Positions 1 through 7,534 of a DNA stretch of 51,204 nucleotides are shown piece after piece. Numbering within the stretch: position 1 is the first letter of the stretch; each line of letters opens with the position of its first letter. Location of the stretch: assembly GCF_016653315.1 (NCBI RefSeq), contig NZ_NHSH01000062.1, forward strand, positions 11,311 through 62,514. Reading direction: 5' to 3'. The notes beneath the pieces are model-generated. The model saw nothing but the letters and a program-made list of their open reading frames with translations. It had not been told where the DNA came from and ran no database searches. This DNA is from Halochromatium roseum. Its GTDB lineage: Bacteria > Pseudomonadota > Gammaproteobacteria > Chromatiales > Chromatiaceae. A program made the position numbers and the translations under genes.

Positions 1-741
1 TTGCGCCTGCTCGGCGATGGCACGCGCCTGCTCGGCGACGGCCTCGGCCTCGCGCCACTCGGGCAGTACGAACTGAGCGTAGATGGGATCCTTGCGGAGT
101 TCGGTGAGACTGGGACGGCGTTGCAGATCGGCGCGACGGAAGCAAAAACCCGGGAAGACGCGCGAATGGATCACGCCTTCTTGGAGGGGAATGGGAACAT
201 AGAGGCCACTGGCGGCCCTGGTGTAGAAGGCCAGACACGCCGGGTCGTGGTGCAGGATGTAGTATTCGCGCACGCCCACGGCGGCATATTCACCCTTTTT
301 GATCACCTCGTCGCGCTGCCGATTGGCCGGGGTGCTGTCGGACAGCGCCTCGATGAGCAGATCCGGGATACCGGTGTAGCTGCGCTCGGTATCCGTGCGC
401 TGGATCGGGTTATCGCGATGGATAAAGCCCAGATCCGGTTTGCGGATACTCACCTTGCCGTCGGGCAAGGCCAAGCGAAAGCCCGTCTCTAGGGCCAGGA
501 TTTGAGCATCCGGATGGCGGCGCAGATAGTGCAGCAGCAGTTCCAAGAGCCAGAAGTACACTTGGACGGTCAGCTGATCGGACACGGGCACCTCCTCCAA
601 GCGACCCTCATGCCATTCCAGGTTCAGGTCCGGATGCTCATACCACTCAGCCCAGTACGCCTGCTCGGTGACGCTGCTCGGCAGCAATGGGGATGCGGAT
701 GGCTCCGACGAGGCAGGCCAGGTGTAGGCGAGATGAGACAT
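1..741 (-). CDS. Uma2 family (DUF820) protein, copy 1, cut by window edge
   Basis: The minus strand is open from an ATG at 739-741 to the window edge, so the C-terminal coiled-coil tail is missing here. The protein matches the complete copy at 2832-3779 almost throughout. It has the Uma2 (DUF820) restriction-endonuclease-like fold: a hydrophobic helix segment ending in LETGFRL, then IRKPDLGF, a SDSTPANRQRDEV segment with an acidic residue upstream (LLIEALSDS), and the VGVREYYIL strand. These correspond to the acidic and lysine positions of the PD-(D/E)XK-like core. The function of these proteins in bacteria is not established; many are linked to transposons or occur in large paralogous sets. 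Copies 1 and 2 differ near the N-terminus, for example MSH versus MSD and SASP versus SESP. The family call is firm; any activity is inference. Confidence 0.85.
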   Translation of the reverse strand, partial: MSHLAYTWPASSEPSASPLLPSSVTEQAYWAEWYEHPDLNLEWHEGRLEEVPVSDQLTVQVYFWLLELLLHYLRRHPDAQILALETGFRLALPDGKVSIRKPDLGFIHRDNPIQRTDTERSYTGIPDLLIEALSDSTPANRQRDEVIKKGEYAAVGVREYYILHHDPACLAFYTRAASGLYVPIPLQEGVIHSRVFPGFCFRRADLQRRPSLTELRKDPIYAQFVLPEWREAEAVAEQARAIAEQAQ

Positions 742-815
742 GGGCGCTTACTCGCAAGATGAGGTCAACGCGGCGACGGTCTGAGCAGCTTAGGTCATGC
801 GTTGCCTACCGGCAA
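3..815. repeat. Direct repeat copy 1 (Uma2 gene plus upstream region)
   Basis: Matches 3041-3853 in the same orientation, offset 3038. By eye only one mismatch occurs between 3 and about 655 (at about 490). About ten mismatches fall in the last 160 bases, covering the gene's 5' end and its leader. Homology ends near 815, just upstream of the start codon. Confidence 0.9.
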
Positions 816-1230
816 GGGAATAGCAAGCCTCTATGCCCGCCTGATCGCCAGTGAAGGCTGTTGCCCGCTTTCGATACTGCCGTCCCTTGGCTAGTGCAGC
901 GCCGCAGAAGTCCTGCGACCATTCGTTGTCGTTGTCGTTGTCGTCACAATCGAGCCCCCTATAGACTTCAGAACGCTCTCGCACCTCATGTCTCCTTTGG
1001 TCAAGCTTCGTCAACATCGACACGATGCGCAGCAGCAGCGTCTTGCCCTCGATGTTTGGGGCGGCAGTCATCGCCTGGCACGAGGTGAGGCAGTCCTGAA
1101 TCGCGGCACATTCCAACGCCGAGCCGCGAGCAATCTCGAAGAATCGCCGCCGATCAGGGTTTGTACCTTTTCCATTGCCTTCGGCAATATTGAGCGGGAT
1201 CGACTGAGAGGGACGCAGCAGTTGGTCGCG
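790..1230 (-). pseudogene. Four-helix-bundle protein (S23/TIGR02436-like), N-terminus lost
   Basis: The minus-strand reading carries the hallmark of the four-helix-bundle family (once called S23 ribosomal intervening-sequence proteins): DQLLRPSQSIPLNIAEGNGKG, then RRRFFEIARGSALECAAIQD and a TLLLRIVSMLTKL helix. The first helix of the family is absent. Reading upstream past about 1230 the frame runs antisense through a DUF1566 fragment, so the gene is broken at that junction. An in-frame hexanucleotide (three CGTTGT units, 924-941) makes the DNDNDN tail that such proteins often end with. The frame can be extended to an ATG at 1452, but that extension is not family sequence. Function is unknown even for intact members. 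Confidence 0.65.
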
Positions 1231-1239
1231 AGCGCACCT

Positions 1240-1655
1240 GACAGTCGCTTTCAAGACAACGGCAACGGTACGGTCACCGACCTGCCCACCGGACTGATTT
1301 GGAAGCAATGCGCCGAGGGTCCGAGCGGGGCGGGCTGCGTCACCGGCAGCGCCCAAACCTTCACTGGCAAGGCGCGCTGAAGCTCGCCGAGGCGGAGGGC
1401 TTTGCCGGCAGCGATCTGTGGCGCTTGCCGAACAAGAACGAGCTGGCGTCATTGGTCGAACAGCGCTGCTACGATCCGGCGATCAACGAGCGCTATTTTC
1501 CGAATACACCGTTAAGATGGTTCTGGTCTTCGTCGCCGTATGCCACCCAATCGGGTTTCCCGTGGACCGTCTCTTTCTTCGATAACGACTACGTCAGCAA
1601 CAGCCCCGGTTCGACCTATCTGCTCAAGGTTCGCCTCGTGCGCGCGGGACAGTGA
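1240..1655 (+). pseudogene. DUF1566 (Lcl C-terminal) domain fragment, frameshifted
   Basis: Two plus-strand frames together give one DUF1566 domain. The first frame (1240-1380) reads DSRFQDNGNGTVTDLPTGLIWKQCAEG and continues to a TGA at 1378. The second frame gives GALKLAEAEGFAGSDLWRLPNKNELASLVEQ and the terminal WSSSPYA...SPGSTYLLKVRLVRAGQ to 1655. The family normally has FTWQ where the frames meet. Here the DNA reads TTCACTGGCAA, consistent with loss of one T near 1362. No start codon or signal peptide precedes the fragment; it begins abruptly beside the truncated four-helix-bundle gene. DUF1566 occurs in secreted or surface proteins, so this is probably the C-terminal part of a lost larger gene. 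Confidence 0.75.
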
Positions 1656-1822
1656 TTTTGCCCTTATGTCATGCTTCCCATGGGCCTTGGTCATGCCGCA
1701 GGATCTCGGCCATCCGCTTGCGGCAATTCGCCCTGGGAAGACAGCGAGCATCGGGCGAACCTCACCGCAGAGTTCCCGCCATCGACGGGCGAGGCTCGAT
1801 TGCGTCAGGAAACCGGCCCAAA

Positions 1823-2203
1823 TCAGATTGCGGCATCGATGTCGGTACGGGGAAAGTCGTCACCTTTGAACAGCAGTGGCTCATCATAGGCCTTTGCAAG
1901 CGCATAGCTGAAGCAATCGCCGAAGTTCAGTCCCGCTGGATGCTGACCTTTCCCATATCGCAGAAAGCCTTGGAAAGCGATATCGCTTTGCGGTTGATCC
2001 ACTGGGATGATGTCCGCGTCCAAGGTGACGAGCAGCGCTTCCAACTCAGCGAGTCCATTGTCGCGGTTCGCCACCATGCGGCATTCCAGCAACGTTGCTG
2101 CTGATATCCGAACCTGGCCGGTCTTCAATAAGGTCTCAATGAAAGCCTGGTATCCCTGTTCCTTGCGCAGGATGGCGATCAGCGCGGATGTGTCGACGAT
2201 CAT
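1823..2203 (-). CDS. vapC: VapC-type PIN-domain ribonuclease toxin
   Basis: A 126-residue PIN-domain protein, probably the toxin of a VapBC type II toxin-antitoxin pair that cleaves RNA (tRNA or rRNA in studied members). It begins MIVDTSALIAI with the first catalytic Asp at residue 4. A conserved Glu lies in AATLLECRMV, and the later acidic residues are in NFGDCFSYALAKA and FKGDDFPRTDID. All four expected acidic positions look intact and the length is normal, so the toxin is probably functional. Its ATG overlaps the stop of the upstream antitoxin gene by four bases, implying translational coupling. Its RNA target cannot be read from the sequence. Confidence 0.9.
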   Translation of the reverse strand: MIVDTSALIAILRKEQGYQAFIETLLKTGQVRISAATLLECRMVANRDNGLAELEALLVTLDADIIPVDQPQSDIAFQGFLRYGKGQHPAGLNFGDCFSYALAKAYDEPLLFKGDDFPRTDIDAAI

Positions 2204-2454
2204 CGAGGTAGACCGGTGTCATCGTAGCCGATGATCTCATCAGGTGATGGACCTGTTTGCGGTAGGCGCGCAGCATAGCGTTCGGCGATCGATTCAAGCC
2301 TCTGGCGACGCGACTCGAATTGGTGGCCGCGGCGCAGTCTTGCGACCTCATGACGCAGCAGGTCAAGGACGATCTGGGACTTCCCGCGATGGGTGACGGC
2401 CTGTATCTCCTGCAGCAAGGTTTCTGCTTCGCGGTTCTTGATGCTGATCGCCAT
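2200..2454 (-). CDS. vapB: VapB-type antitoxin (Rv0623-like / PSK family)
   Basis: An 84-residue protein starting MAISIKNREAETLLQEIQAVTHRGKSQIVLDLLRHEV. The N-terminal part fits the ribbon-helix-helix-like DNA-binding region of Rv0623/PSK-operon antitoxins, and the basic and acidic tail (RRQRLESIAERYAARLP...DEIIGYDDTGLP) would wrap the VapC toxin. The start lies 19 bases downstream of a perfect 7-7-7 inverted repeat, a likely autoregulatory operator. No strong ribosome binding site precedes the ATG. The gene overlaps vapC by four bases. The pair sits between two direct repeats of an Uma2 gene. Confidence 0.88.
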   Translation of the reverse strand: MAISIKNREAETLLQEIQAVTHRGKSQIVLDLLRHEVARLRRGHQFESRRQRLESIAERYAARLPQTGPSPDEIIGYDDTGLPR

Positions 2455-2472
2455 TTTGGTTTGCCGGCAAGG

Positions 2473-2515
2473 TAGAATCAGGTGAAGATTCTATACCTTA
2501 AGCGGAGGGTCGTCG
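2473..2515 (-). promoter_or_regulatory. Likely vapBC promoter and palindromic operator
   Basis: TAGAATC (2473-2479), a seven-base spacer and GATTCTA (2487-2493) form a perfect inverted repeat upstream of vapB. Read on the minus strand, TAGAAT within the distal arm is a good -10 hexamer. TCGACG 17 bases upstream could serve as a weak -35. A repressor bound to the palindrome would cover the -10, as expected for VapB-VapC autoregulation. This is inference from position and symmetry. Confidence 0.5.
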
Positions 2516-2683
2516 AGAAGCGGCAATGGTGGAACTGGCGAGCTTCGCTAGCGATCGGCTGAGTCGCCGGGAGGAAAAGGGGCCAGGCTCAAAAACCTCC
2601 TGTCGCCTGTGCCCACCTGATCATCAGTGAAGGCCATCGCTCGATCTCAATACGCTGCTCCGCCAAGCGGCTAGACGACCCCG

Positions 2684-2773
2684 ATGGGTCGTGATCACCG
2701 CATCCCCTGGCAGGCACTGCTCGACCAAGTCCTGGTCGATGCGCTTCCCAAGATGCGCTTCCCAAACGGATAG
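2684..2773 (+). pseudogene. 29-codon relic of the gene whose longer relic lies at 5125
   Basis: A short frame reads M-GRDHRIPWQALLDQVLVDAL before ending at TAG 2771-2773. It is clearly related to the frame at 5125, which begins MSRDQRIPWHRLLGQALADAL. The upstream DNA is also similar (GGCTAGAC shortly before the ATG). An internal duplication of ATGCGCTTCCCA precedes the premature stop. I do not recognise the parent family with certainty. The homology between the two relics is visible directly; function is unknown. Confidence 0.6.
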
Positions 2774-2831
2774 AACGACTGGCAGCCGTATAGACTTTAG
2801 AGCACTGAATGACCAGGCGCCGAGATGTCTA

Positions 2832-3779
2832 TCATGGCGGCCCTTCTGTATGCCCTTGCGCTAGTAATGCCTCAAGCTCGGCAAGCCGCGCCTCGGCGGC
2901 TTCGCGCTGCTGGCGTTCTTCATCGGCCCGCGCTTCGGCGGCTTCGCGCTGCTGGCGCTCTTGTTGGCGCTGCTGGCGTTCCTCATTGGCCCGCGCCTCG
3001 GCCACTTCGCGCCGATGTCGCTCTTGCTCGGCCTGCGCCCGCGCCTGCTCGGCGATGGCACGCGCCTGCTCGGCGACGGCCTCGGCCTCGCGCCACTCGG
3101 GCAGTACGAACTGAGCGTAGATGGGATCCTTGCGGAGTTCGGTGAGACTGGGACGGCGTTGCAGATCGGCGCGACGGAAGCAAAAACCCGGGAAGACGCG
3201 CGAATGGATCACGCCTTCTTGGAGGGGAATGGGAACATAGAGGCCACTGGCGGCCCTGGTGTAGAAGGCCAGACACGCCGGGTCGTGGTGCAGGATGTAG
3301 TATTCGCGCACGCCCACGGCGGCATATTCACCCTTTTTGATCACCTCGTCGCGCTGCCGATTGGCCGGGGTGCTGTCGGACAGCGCCTCGATGAGCAGAT
3401 CCGGGATACCGGTGTAGCTGCGCTCGGTATCCGTGCGCTGGATCGGGTTATCGCGATGGATAAAGCCCAGATCCGGTTTGCGGATACTCACCTTGCCGTC
3501 GGGCAAGGCCAAGCGAAAGCCCGTCTCCAGGGCCAGGATTTGAGCATCCGGATGGCGGCGCAGATAGTGCAGCAGCAGTTCCAAGAGCCAGAAGTACACT
3601 TGGACGGTCAGCTGATCGGACACGGGCACCTCCTCCAAGCGACCCTCATGCCATTCCAGGTTCAGGTCCGGATGCTCATACCACTCAGCCCAGTAGGTCT
3701 GCTCGGTGACGCTGCTTGGCAGCAACGGGGATTCGGATGGCTCCGACGAGGCAGGCCAGGTGTAGGCGAGATCAGACAT
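2832..3779 (-). CDS. Uma2 family (DUF820) protein with coiled-coil tail, copy 2
   Basis: A complete 315-residue Uma2 (DUF820) protein, a restriction-endonuclease-like fold of unproven role. The core covers roughly residues 20-215. It includes WHEGRLEEVPVSDQLTVQVY, an LETGFRLALP strand, SIRKPDLGFIHR, LIEALSDSTPANRQRDE and a VREYYILHHDP strand before the FCFRRADL end of the domain. From about residue 230 the chain becomes a charged Ala/Glu/Gln/Arg-rich coiled coil (EQARAIAEQARAQAEQERH and related units) built from repeated DNA. The ATG at 3777-3779 is shared by copy 1. Upstream leader and gene are duplicated at 3-815. An open antisense frame of about 280 codons runs through it and is a GC-content artefact. 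Confidence 0.88.
   Translation of the reverse strand: MSDLAYTWPASSEPSESPLLPSSVTEQTYWAEWYEHPDLNLEWHEGRLEEVPVSDQLTVQVYFWLLELLLHYLRRHPDAQILALETGFRLALPDGKVSIRKPDLGFIHRDNPIQRTDTERSYTGIPDLLIEALSDSTPANRQRDEVIKKGEYAAVGVREYYILHHDPACLAFYTRAASGLYVPIPLQEGVIHSRVFPGFCFRRADLQRRPSLTELRKDPIYAQFVLPEWREAEAVAEQARAIAEQARAQAEQERHRREVAEARANEERQQRQQERQQREAAEARADEERQQREAAEARLAELEALLAQGHTEGPP
2870..3075. repeat. Internal repeats encoding the Uma2 coiled-coil tail
   Basis: GCTTCGGCGGCTTCGCGCTG-like blocks with TGGCGTTC(C/T)TCATTGGCCCGC-like blocks recur with small changes, as do GCGCCTGCTCGGCGA units. They encode repeated EAARADEERQQR and AEQARA units, so the tail length can change by in-frame recombination. Confidence 0.7.
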
Positions 3780-3853
3780 GGGTGCTTACTCGCAAGATGA
3801 GGTCAACGCGGCGACGGTCTGAGCAGCTTAGGTCATGCGCGGCCTGCCGGCAA
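3041..3853. repeat. Direct repeat copy 2 (Uma2 gene plus upstream region)
   Basis: Second copy of the repeat at 3-815, same orientation. The interval between the copies carries the four-helix-bundle and DUF1566 relics and vapBC. Homology stops just after the shared GCCGGCAAG-like segment upstream of the Uma2 start. Confidence 0.9.
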
Positions 3854-3856
3854 GCA

Positions 3857-3896
3857 AGCAAGAGGGTCAGGTCTTGAGCAAGAGGGTCAGGTCTTG
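3857..3896. repeat. 20-bp tandem repeat, two perfect copies
   Basis: AGCAAGAGGGTCAGGTCTTG occurs twice head to tail (3857-3876 and 3877-3896), directly after the end of Uma2 repeat copy 2. The core GGGTCAGGTCTTG resembles short repeats that I recall near REP-associated transposase genes in gammaproteobacteria; that link is a recollection and was not tested. Nothing else is recognisable between 3780 and 4076; a 68-codon plus frame there (3894-4100) has no family resemblance I can name. Confidence 0.75.
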
Positions 3897-4076
3897 CAAT
3901 CACTCGAAAAGCTCATCAGTCACTCCGTCACCGACCGCAAGCTGGCCTCCATTCGCGCGCTGCGCCAGTCGCCGGCCGCCGATCAAGACCCTGACAGGCC
4001 CATCGTCGAGCCGCGCACGGCCTACCCACTGCTGCCAGCGGCGGACTTTCGCAGCGACGCGATCGCGACCCAAAGC

Positions 4077-4961
4077 CTATTTGCGGCGAAGTCTCGCTAG
4101 CTCCGCAAGCAGCGCCGCTTTCTCGGCGCGTTCCCGTTCGGCAAGTCGCTCGGCCATGTTGGCACGCTGTTCAGCCGTGTTGGCACGCTGTTCGGCTGTG
4201 TCGGCACGCTGTTCGGCCTGCGCGCGCGCCTGCCGATCCCGCTGCCAGCTCGGCAGCACAAAGGGCGCGTAGACCGGATCTTCGATCATCGCCTCTAGAC
4301 TCGGCTGACGGCTGAGATCCGCCAGGCGAAAGCGAAATCCTGGCACCACCGCGGAGCGCAGGATGCCATCCTGACAGGGGATGGGCTCATACAGACCCGA
4401 GGCATTGCGGCGGTAGAACAAGAGCCACTGCGGATCATGATGGATGATGTAGTACTCAGGCACCCCGGCGGCTTGGTATTCCGCGTGCTTTTGCTCGGTG
4501 TCGCGGGCGATCTCCGACGGCTTGCTATCCGAGAGCGCCTCGACGCACAGATCGAAGATGCCCTGGTAGGAGCGATCGAGATCCTCAAGCGGCTGGGCAT
4601 TACTGTCGAGCACCAGACCAAGATCCGGCTTGCGGATGGTGACTGTGTTCGGCAGGTTCAGGCGAAAGCCGAATTCCAGGCAGGTGAGACGGGCGTTGCG
4701 GTGGGTCTCGAGATAGCACTCCAGCAACCGAAGCAGCCAACGATAGAGCTGCAAGGTCAGGCTATCCGACACCGGCTTGACCTCCAAGATGCCATTGTTC
4801 CACTCGTAGCCGTTCTCGTGCTCGTAGTAATAGGCCCAGTAGTCTTCCTCGCTCACCGCGGTGCCTTCCGGTGGGTCGATGGGGGGATCGCGATCGGAAC
4901 GGCCATTCCAGGGCGTGCCCTGAGGCGGCGGATGGCGCAAGGTGAACGCGGGCGAGGACAT
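4077..4961 (-). CDS. Uma2 family (DUF820) protein with heptad-repeat tail, copy 3
   Basis: A 294-residue Uma2 (DUF820) protein, clearly homologous to but diverged from the two copies to its left. It shares the order SDSLTLQLYRWLLRLLE, LEFGFRLNLP, TIRKPDLGLVLD, CVEALSDSKPSE, VPEYYIIHHDPQ and FRFRLADLSRQPSL. An N-terminal Pro/Gly-rich stretch precedes the domain. The C-terminal 50 residues are a coiled coil with a seven-residue unit AEQRAN(T/M), encoded by a 21-bp tandem repeat. The DNA-binding or nuclease role is inferred from the family fold; its biological function is unknown. The ATG at 4959-4961 is the only start that retains the acidic EEDYWAYYYEHENGYEW segment in a normal position. Confidence 0.85.
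   Translation of the reverse strand: MSSPAFTLRHPPPQGTPWNGRSDRDPPIDPPEGTAVSEEDYWAYYYEHENGYEWNNGILEVKPVSDSLTLQLYRWLLRLLECYLETHRNARLTCLEFGFRLNLPNTVTIRKPDLGLVLDSNAQPLEDLDRSYQGIFDLCVEALSDSKPSEIARDTEQKHAEYQAAGVPEYYIIHHDPQWLLFYRRNASGLYEPIPCQDGILRSAVVPGFRFRLADLSRQPSLEAMIEDPVYAPFVLPSWQRDRQARAQAEQRADTAEQRANTAEQRANMAERLAERERAEKAALLAELARLRRK
4157..4219. repeat. 21-bp tandem repeat, three copies, inside Uma2 copy 3
   Basis: Three adjacent units of the form TGTTGGCACGCTGTTCAGCC plus one base (4157, 4178, 4199). The later units carry one to three changes. Each unit adds exactly one coiled-coil heptad on the minus strand, so unit gain or loss changes tail length without a frameshift. Confidence 0.85.
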
Positions 4962-5124
4962 AAACGGACTCCCGTGGATTTGAGCCGGTGTGAAAGTCTA
5001 GCCACCACCGCGACGGGCAACAAGGCCAGCCGATTCGGGCTGATGTGGTTTTTCGGTCGCCGGCTTGATGCGAGACCGGGAATTCATCGTTCGATACTGC
5101 CCGCCCATCGGCTAGACTGCCGCG

Positions 5125-5379
5125 ATGAGTCGTGACCAACGTATCCCCTGGCACAGGCTGCTCGGCCAAGCCCTGGCCGATGCGCTCAATGGGCTCGCCT
5201 ATCGCGTCAGCACCGAAGAGGGGCTGGCTCTACGCAGCCAGCGGCTCGACGTGCTGATCATTGAGCAGCGCCCAGCGCCGCAAGACAACCACCGGCAACG
5301 CCGAAGGCGTGGCTTGCCTGCATGGAGTAGCCTAAGCGACGATCATCGACCAAGCGATCACCTGATGAGGGTGCCCTGA
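5125..5379 (+). pseudogene. Truncated gene, N-terminal part only, family not recognised
   Basis: The frame starts MSRDQRIPWHRLLGQALADALNG, continues YRVSTEEGLALRSQRLDVLIIEQR to about 5270, then turns into Arg/Pro-rich sequence that looks like out-of-frame reading until TGA 5377-5379. The first ~48 codons look genuine because a diverged copy with the same start lies at 2684. The pattern of a short domain cut off after RLDVLIIEQ suggests loss of the main body of a larger gene. A plausible start context (GGCTAGACTGCCGCGATG) is shared with the other relic. No function can be assigned. Confidence 0.55.
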
Positions 5380-5645
5380 TGACGGCTGTGACCTTCGATA
5401 CCCTAAAATTTTTCGAGCGCCTTAAGGCTGCTGGTGTCTCCGAGCAGCAGGCACTCGCGATGGCTGAGGCACAGAAAGAGGCGTTCAGTGATGCCTTAGC
5501 GGGGTCGTTTGCGACCAAGTCCGATATCGCCCGCCTCAAGGCGGATTTGACCGATATCAAGGCCGAACAGAAGAGCATGCGCTGGATGCTTGGCTTCTTG
5601 CTGCGCAAAGGCTGTGGGGATGAGGTTCCTCAAGCGCCGATCTGA
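5379..5645 (+). CDS. DUF1640-like coiled-coil protein, C-terminus truncated
   Basis: An 88-residue protein starting [32 protein letters not shown], the usual opening of small bacterial DUF1640 proteins, followed by [30 protein letters not shown]. Family members normally end in a hydrophobic membrane helix after the KWMLG segment. Here the frame instead reads [12 protein letters not shown] and stops, so the anchor is missing. Its last 16 bases overlap the end of ilvD on the opposite strand. The likely history is that an ancestral gene lost its 3' end when it was joined to the ilvD region. A GAGGG box 8 bases upstream supports the ATG. Function is unknown. Confidence 0.6.
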   Translation: MTAVTFDTLKFFERLKAAGVSEQQALAMAEAQKEAFSDALAGSFATKSDIARLKADLTDIKAEQKSMRWMLGFLLRKGCGDEVPQAPI

Positions 5646-7534
5646 GACAGATCTCGCACGGCGCCATGGGCCGCTGAGGTGGTCAACGCAGCGTAGGCGC
5701 GCAGCGCCTGCGAGACCGGGCGTTGGCGATCCACTGGCTTCCAGGCCTGCTCGCCACGGGCCTGCATGGCTTGGCGACGCTCGGCGAGCACGGCGTCGTC
5801 GACCACGACGCGGATCGAGCGTCCGGGGATGTCGATCTCGATGATGTCACCTTCCTCGACCAGGCCAATGGTGCCGCCTTGGGCTGCCTCCGGTGAGCAA
5901 TGGCCGATCGACAGCCCGGAGGTGCCGCCGGAGAACCGCCCATCGGTGACCAGCGCACAGGCCTTGCCGAGGCCCTTGGACTTCAGGTAGCTGGTCGGGT
6001 ACAGCATCTCTTGCATGCCGGGGCCGCCCTTGGGACCCTCATAGCGAATCAGCACCACGTCGCCGGGCTGGATCTGATCAGTGAGGATGGCGGTGACTGC
6101 GGCCTCTTGGCTCTCGAAGATGCGCGCCGGACCAACGAAGCCGCGCAGCGTCGAGGTCGGCACGCTGGTGGTGTAACGCAGCTGCTCGGCCTGCAGCATG
6201 CTGAGGTCGACCCCAGCGGTCTTGACGATGCAGCCCTCCTCGGCGATGTTGCCATAGAGCACCGCGAGTCCGCCGTCTTTGGAGTAGGCGTGCTCGATCG
6301 CGCGGATGCAGCCGTTGGCGCGGTCCAAATCCAGCTCTGGCCAGCGGCTGTCTTGGCTGAAGGCGACCTGGGTTGGGATGCCACCGGGGCCGGCCAGATA
6401 GCGGCCGCGGGCCTCGGCTGAGCCGCTGCTGATCACGTCCCAGGCCTCCAGCGCTGCGCCCATGCTCGGGCTATGGACCGTATGACAGTCGCGATGGATG
6501 AGCCCACCGCGATCGAGCTCGGCGAGGATTCCGATCACGCCGCCGGCCCGGTGCACGTCCTCCATATGATACTGCTGGGTTGCGGGCGCCACCTTGCAGA
6601 GGTTGGGCACCTTGCGGCTCATCCGATCGATATCGGCCATGGTGAAATCGACCTCGGCCTCGCGCGCCGCTGCGAGGAGATGCAGCACGGTGTTGGTCGA
6701 GCCGCCCATCGCAATATCCAACGCGATGGCGTTCTCGAAGGCGTCGAAGGTGGCGATGCCGCGCGGCAAGATGCTGGCATCGTCCTGCTCGTACCAGCGC
6801 TTGGCCAGGTCGACGACCAGCCGGCCGGCCTCGAGGAACAGCGCCTTGCGCGCGGCATGGGTGGCCAGCAGTGAGCCATTGCCTGGCAGCGACAGACCGA
6901 GCGCCTCGGTCAGGCAGTTCATCGAGTTGGCGGTGAACATGCCGGAGCAGGAGCCGCAGGTGGGGCAAGCCGAGCGCTCGATGGCAGCGACGTCGGCGTC
7001 GGTCTCGTCGGGGTTGGCCGCGGAGACCATGGCATCGACCAGGTCCAGCTTCAGGTCGCCTTTGTTGGCCAGGCTCACCTTGCCGGCCTCCATCGGGCCG
7101 CCGGAGACGAACACCGTCGGGATGTTCAGCCGCAGTGCGGCCATCAGCATGCCGGGGGTGATCTTGTCGCAGTTGGAGATGCAGACCAGCGCATCGGCGC
7201 AGTGCGCGTTGACCATGTACTCGACGCTGTCGGCGATCAGATCGCGCGAGGGCAGCGAATAGAGCATGCCGCCGTGGCCCATGGCGATGCCGTCATCGAC
7301 GGCGATGGTGTTGAACTCCTTGGCCACGCCGCCGGCGGCCTCGATCTCGCGGGCGACCAGCTGGCCCATGTCCTTCAGATGCACATGGCCAGGCACGAAC
7401 TGGGTGAAGGAATTGGCCACCGCCACGATCGGCTTGTCGAAGTCGCCGTCCTTCATGCCGGTCGCGCGCCAGAGCGCCCGCGCGCCCGCCATGTTGCGGC
7501 CATGAGTGGTGGTGCGAGAGCGGTACTGGGGCAT
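5630..7534 (-). CDS. ilvD: Dihydroxy-acid dehydratase
   Basis: Cytoplasmic iron-sulfur enzyme of branched-chain amino acid synthesis. It dehydrates 2,3-dihydroxy-isovalerate and 2,3-dihydroxy-3-methylvalerate to the 2-keto acids. The 634-residue chain starts [21 protein letters not shown]. It carries the metal-binding VDDGIAMGH (about residues 79-87), cluster-ligand Cys122 in NCDKITPGM, and the [11 protein letters not shown] segment (Cys190, 193, 196). Conserved [15 protein letters not shown] and [11 protein letters not shown] motifs occur near the C-terminus. Length is normal for the family. It is a single gene, without ilvB, ilvC or ilvE beside it. Its 3' end overlaps the truncated DUF1640 gene convergently. 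Confidence 0.97.
   Translation of the reverse strand: MPQYRSRTTTHGRNMAGARALWRATGMKDGDFDKPIVAVANSFTQFVPGHVHLKDMGQLVAREIEAAGGVAKEFNTIAVDDGIAMGHGGMLYSLPSRDLIADSVEYMVNAHCADALVCISNCDKITPGMLMAALRLNIPTVFVSGGPMEAGKVSLANKGDLKLDLVDAMVSAANPDETDADVAAIERSACPTCGSCSGMFTANSMNCLTEALGLSLPGNGSLLATHAARKALFLEAGRLVVDLAKRWYEQDDASILPRGIATFDAFENAIALDIAMGGSTNTVLHLLAAAREAEVDFTMADIDRMSRKVPNLCKVAPATQQYHMEDVHRAGGVIGILAELDRGGLIHRDCHTVHSPSMGAALEAWDVISSGSAEARGRYLAGPGGIPTQVAFSQDSRWPELDLDRANGCIRAIEHAYSKDGGLAVLYGNIAEEGCIVKTAGVDLSMLQAEQLRYTTSVPTSTLRGFVGPARIFESQEAAVTAILTDQIQPGDVVLIRYEGPKGGPGMQEMLYPTSYLKSKGLGKACALVTDGRFSGGTSGLSIGHCSPEAAQGGTIGLVEEGDIIEIDIPGRSIRVVVDDAVLAERRQAMQARGEQAWKPVDRQRPVSQALRAYAALTTSAAHGAVRDLSQIGA

Noticed and set aside
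2961-3800. Open plus-strand frame of 279 codons antisense to Uma2 copy 2 (and its shorter forms at 1-762)
   Set aside because: It mirrors the Uma2 gene, has no family motifs, and a single base change at 490 breaks it in the other copy; it is a by-product of GC-rich codons.
3894-4100. 68-codon plus-strand frame between Uma2 copies 2 and 3
   Set aside because: It starts in the 20-bp repeat, overlaps the 3' end of Uma2 copy 3 and has no recognisable domain.
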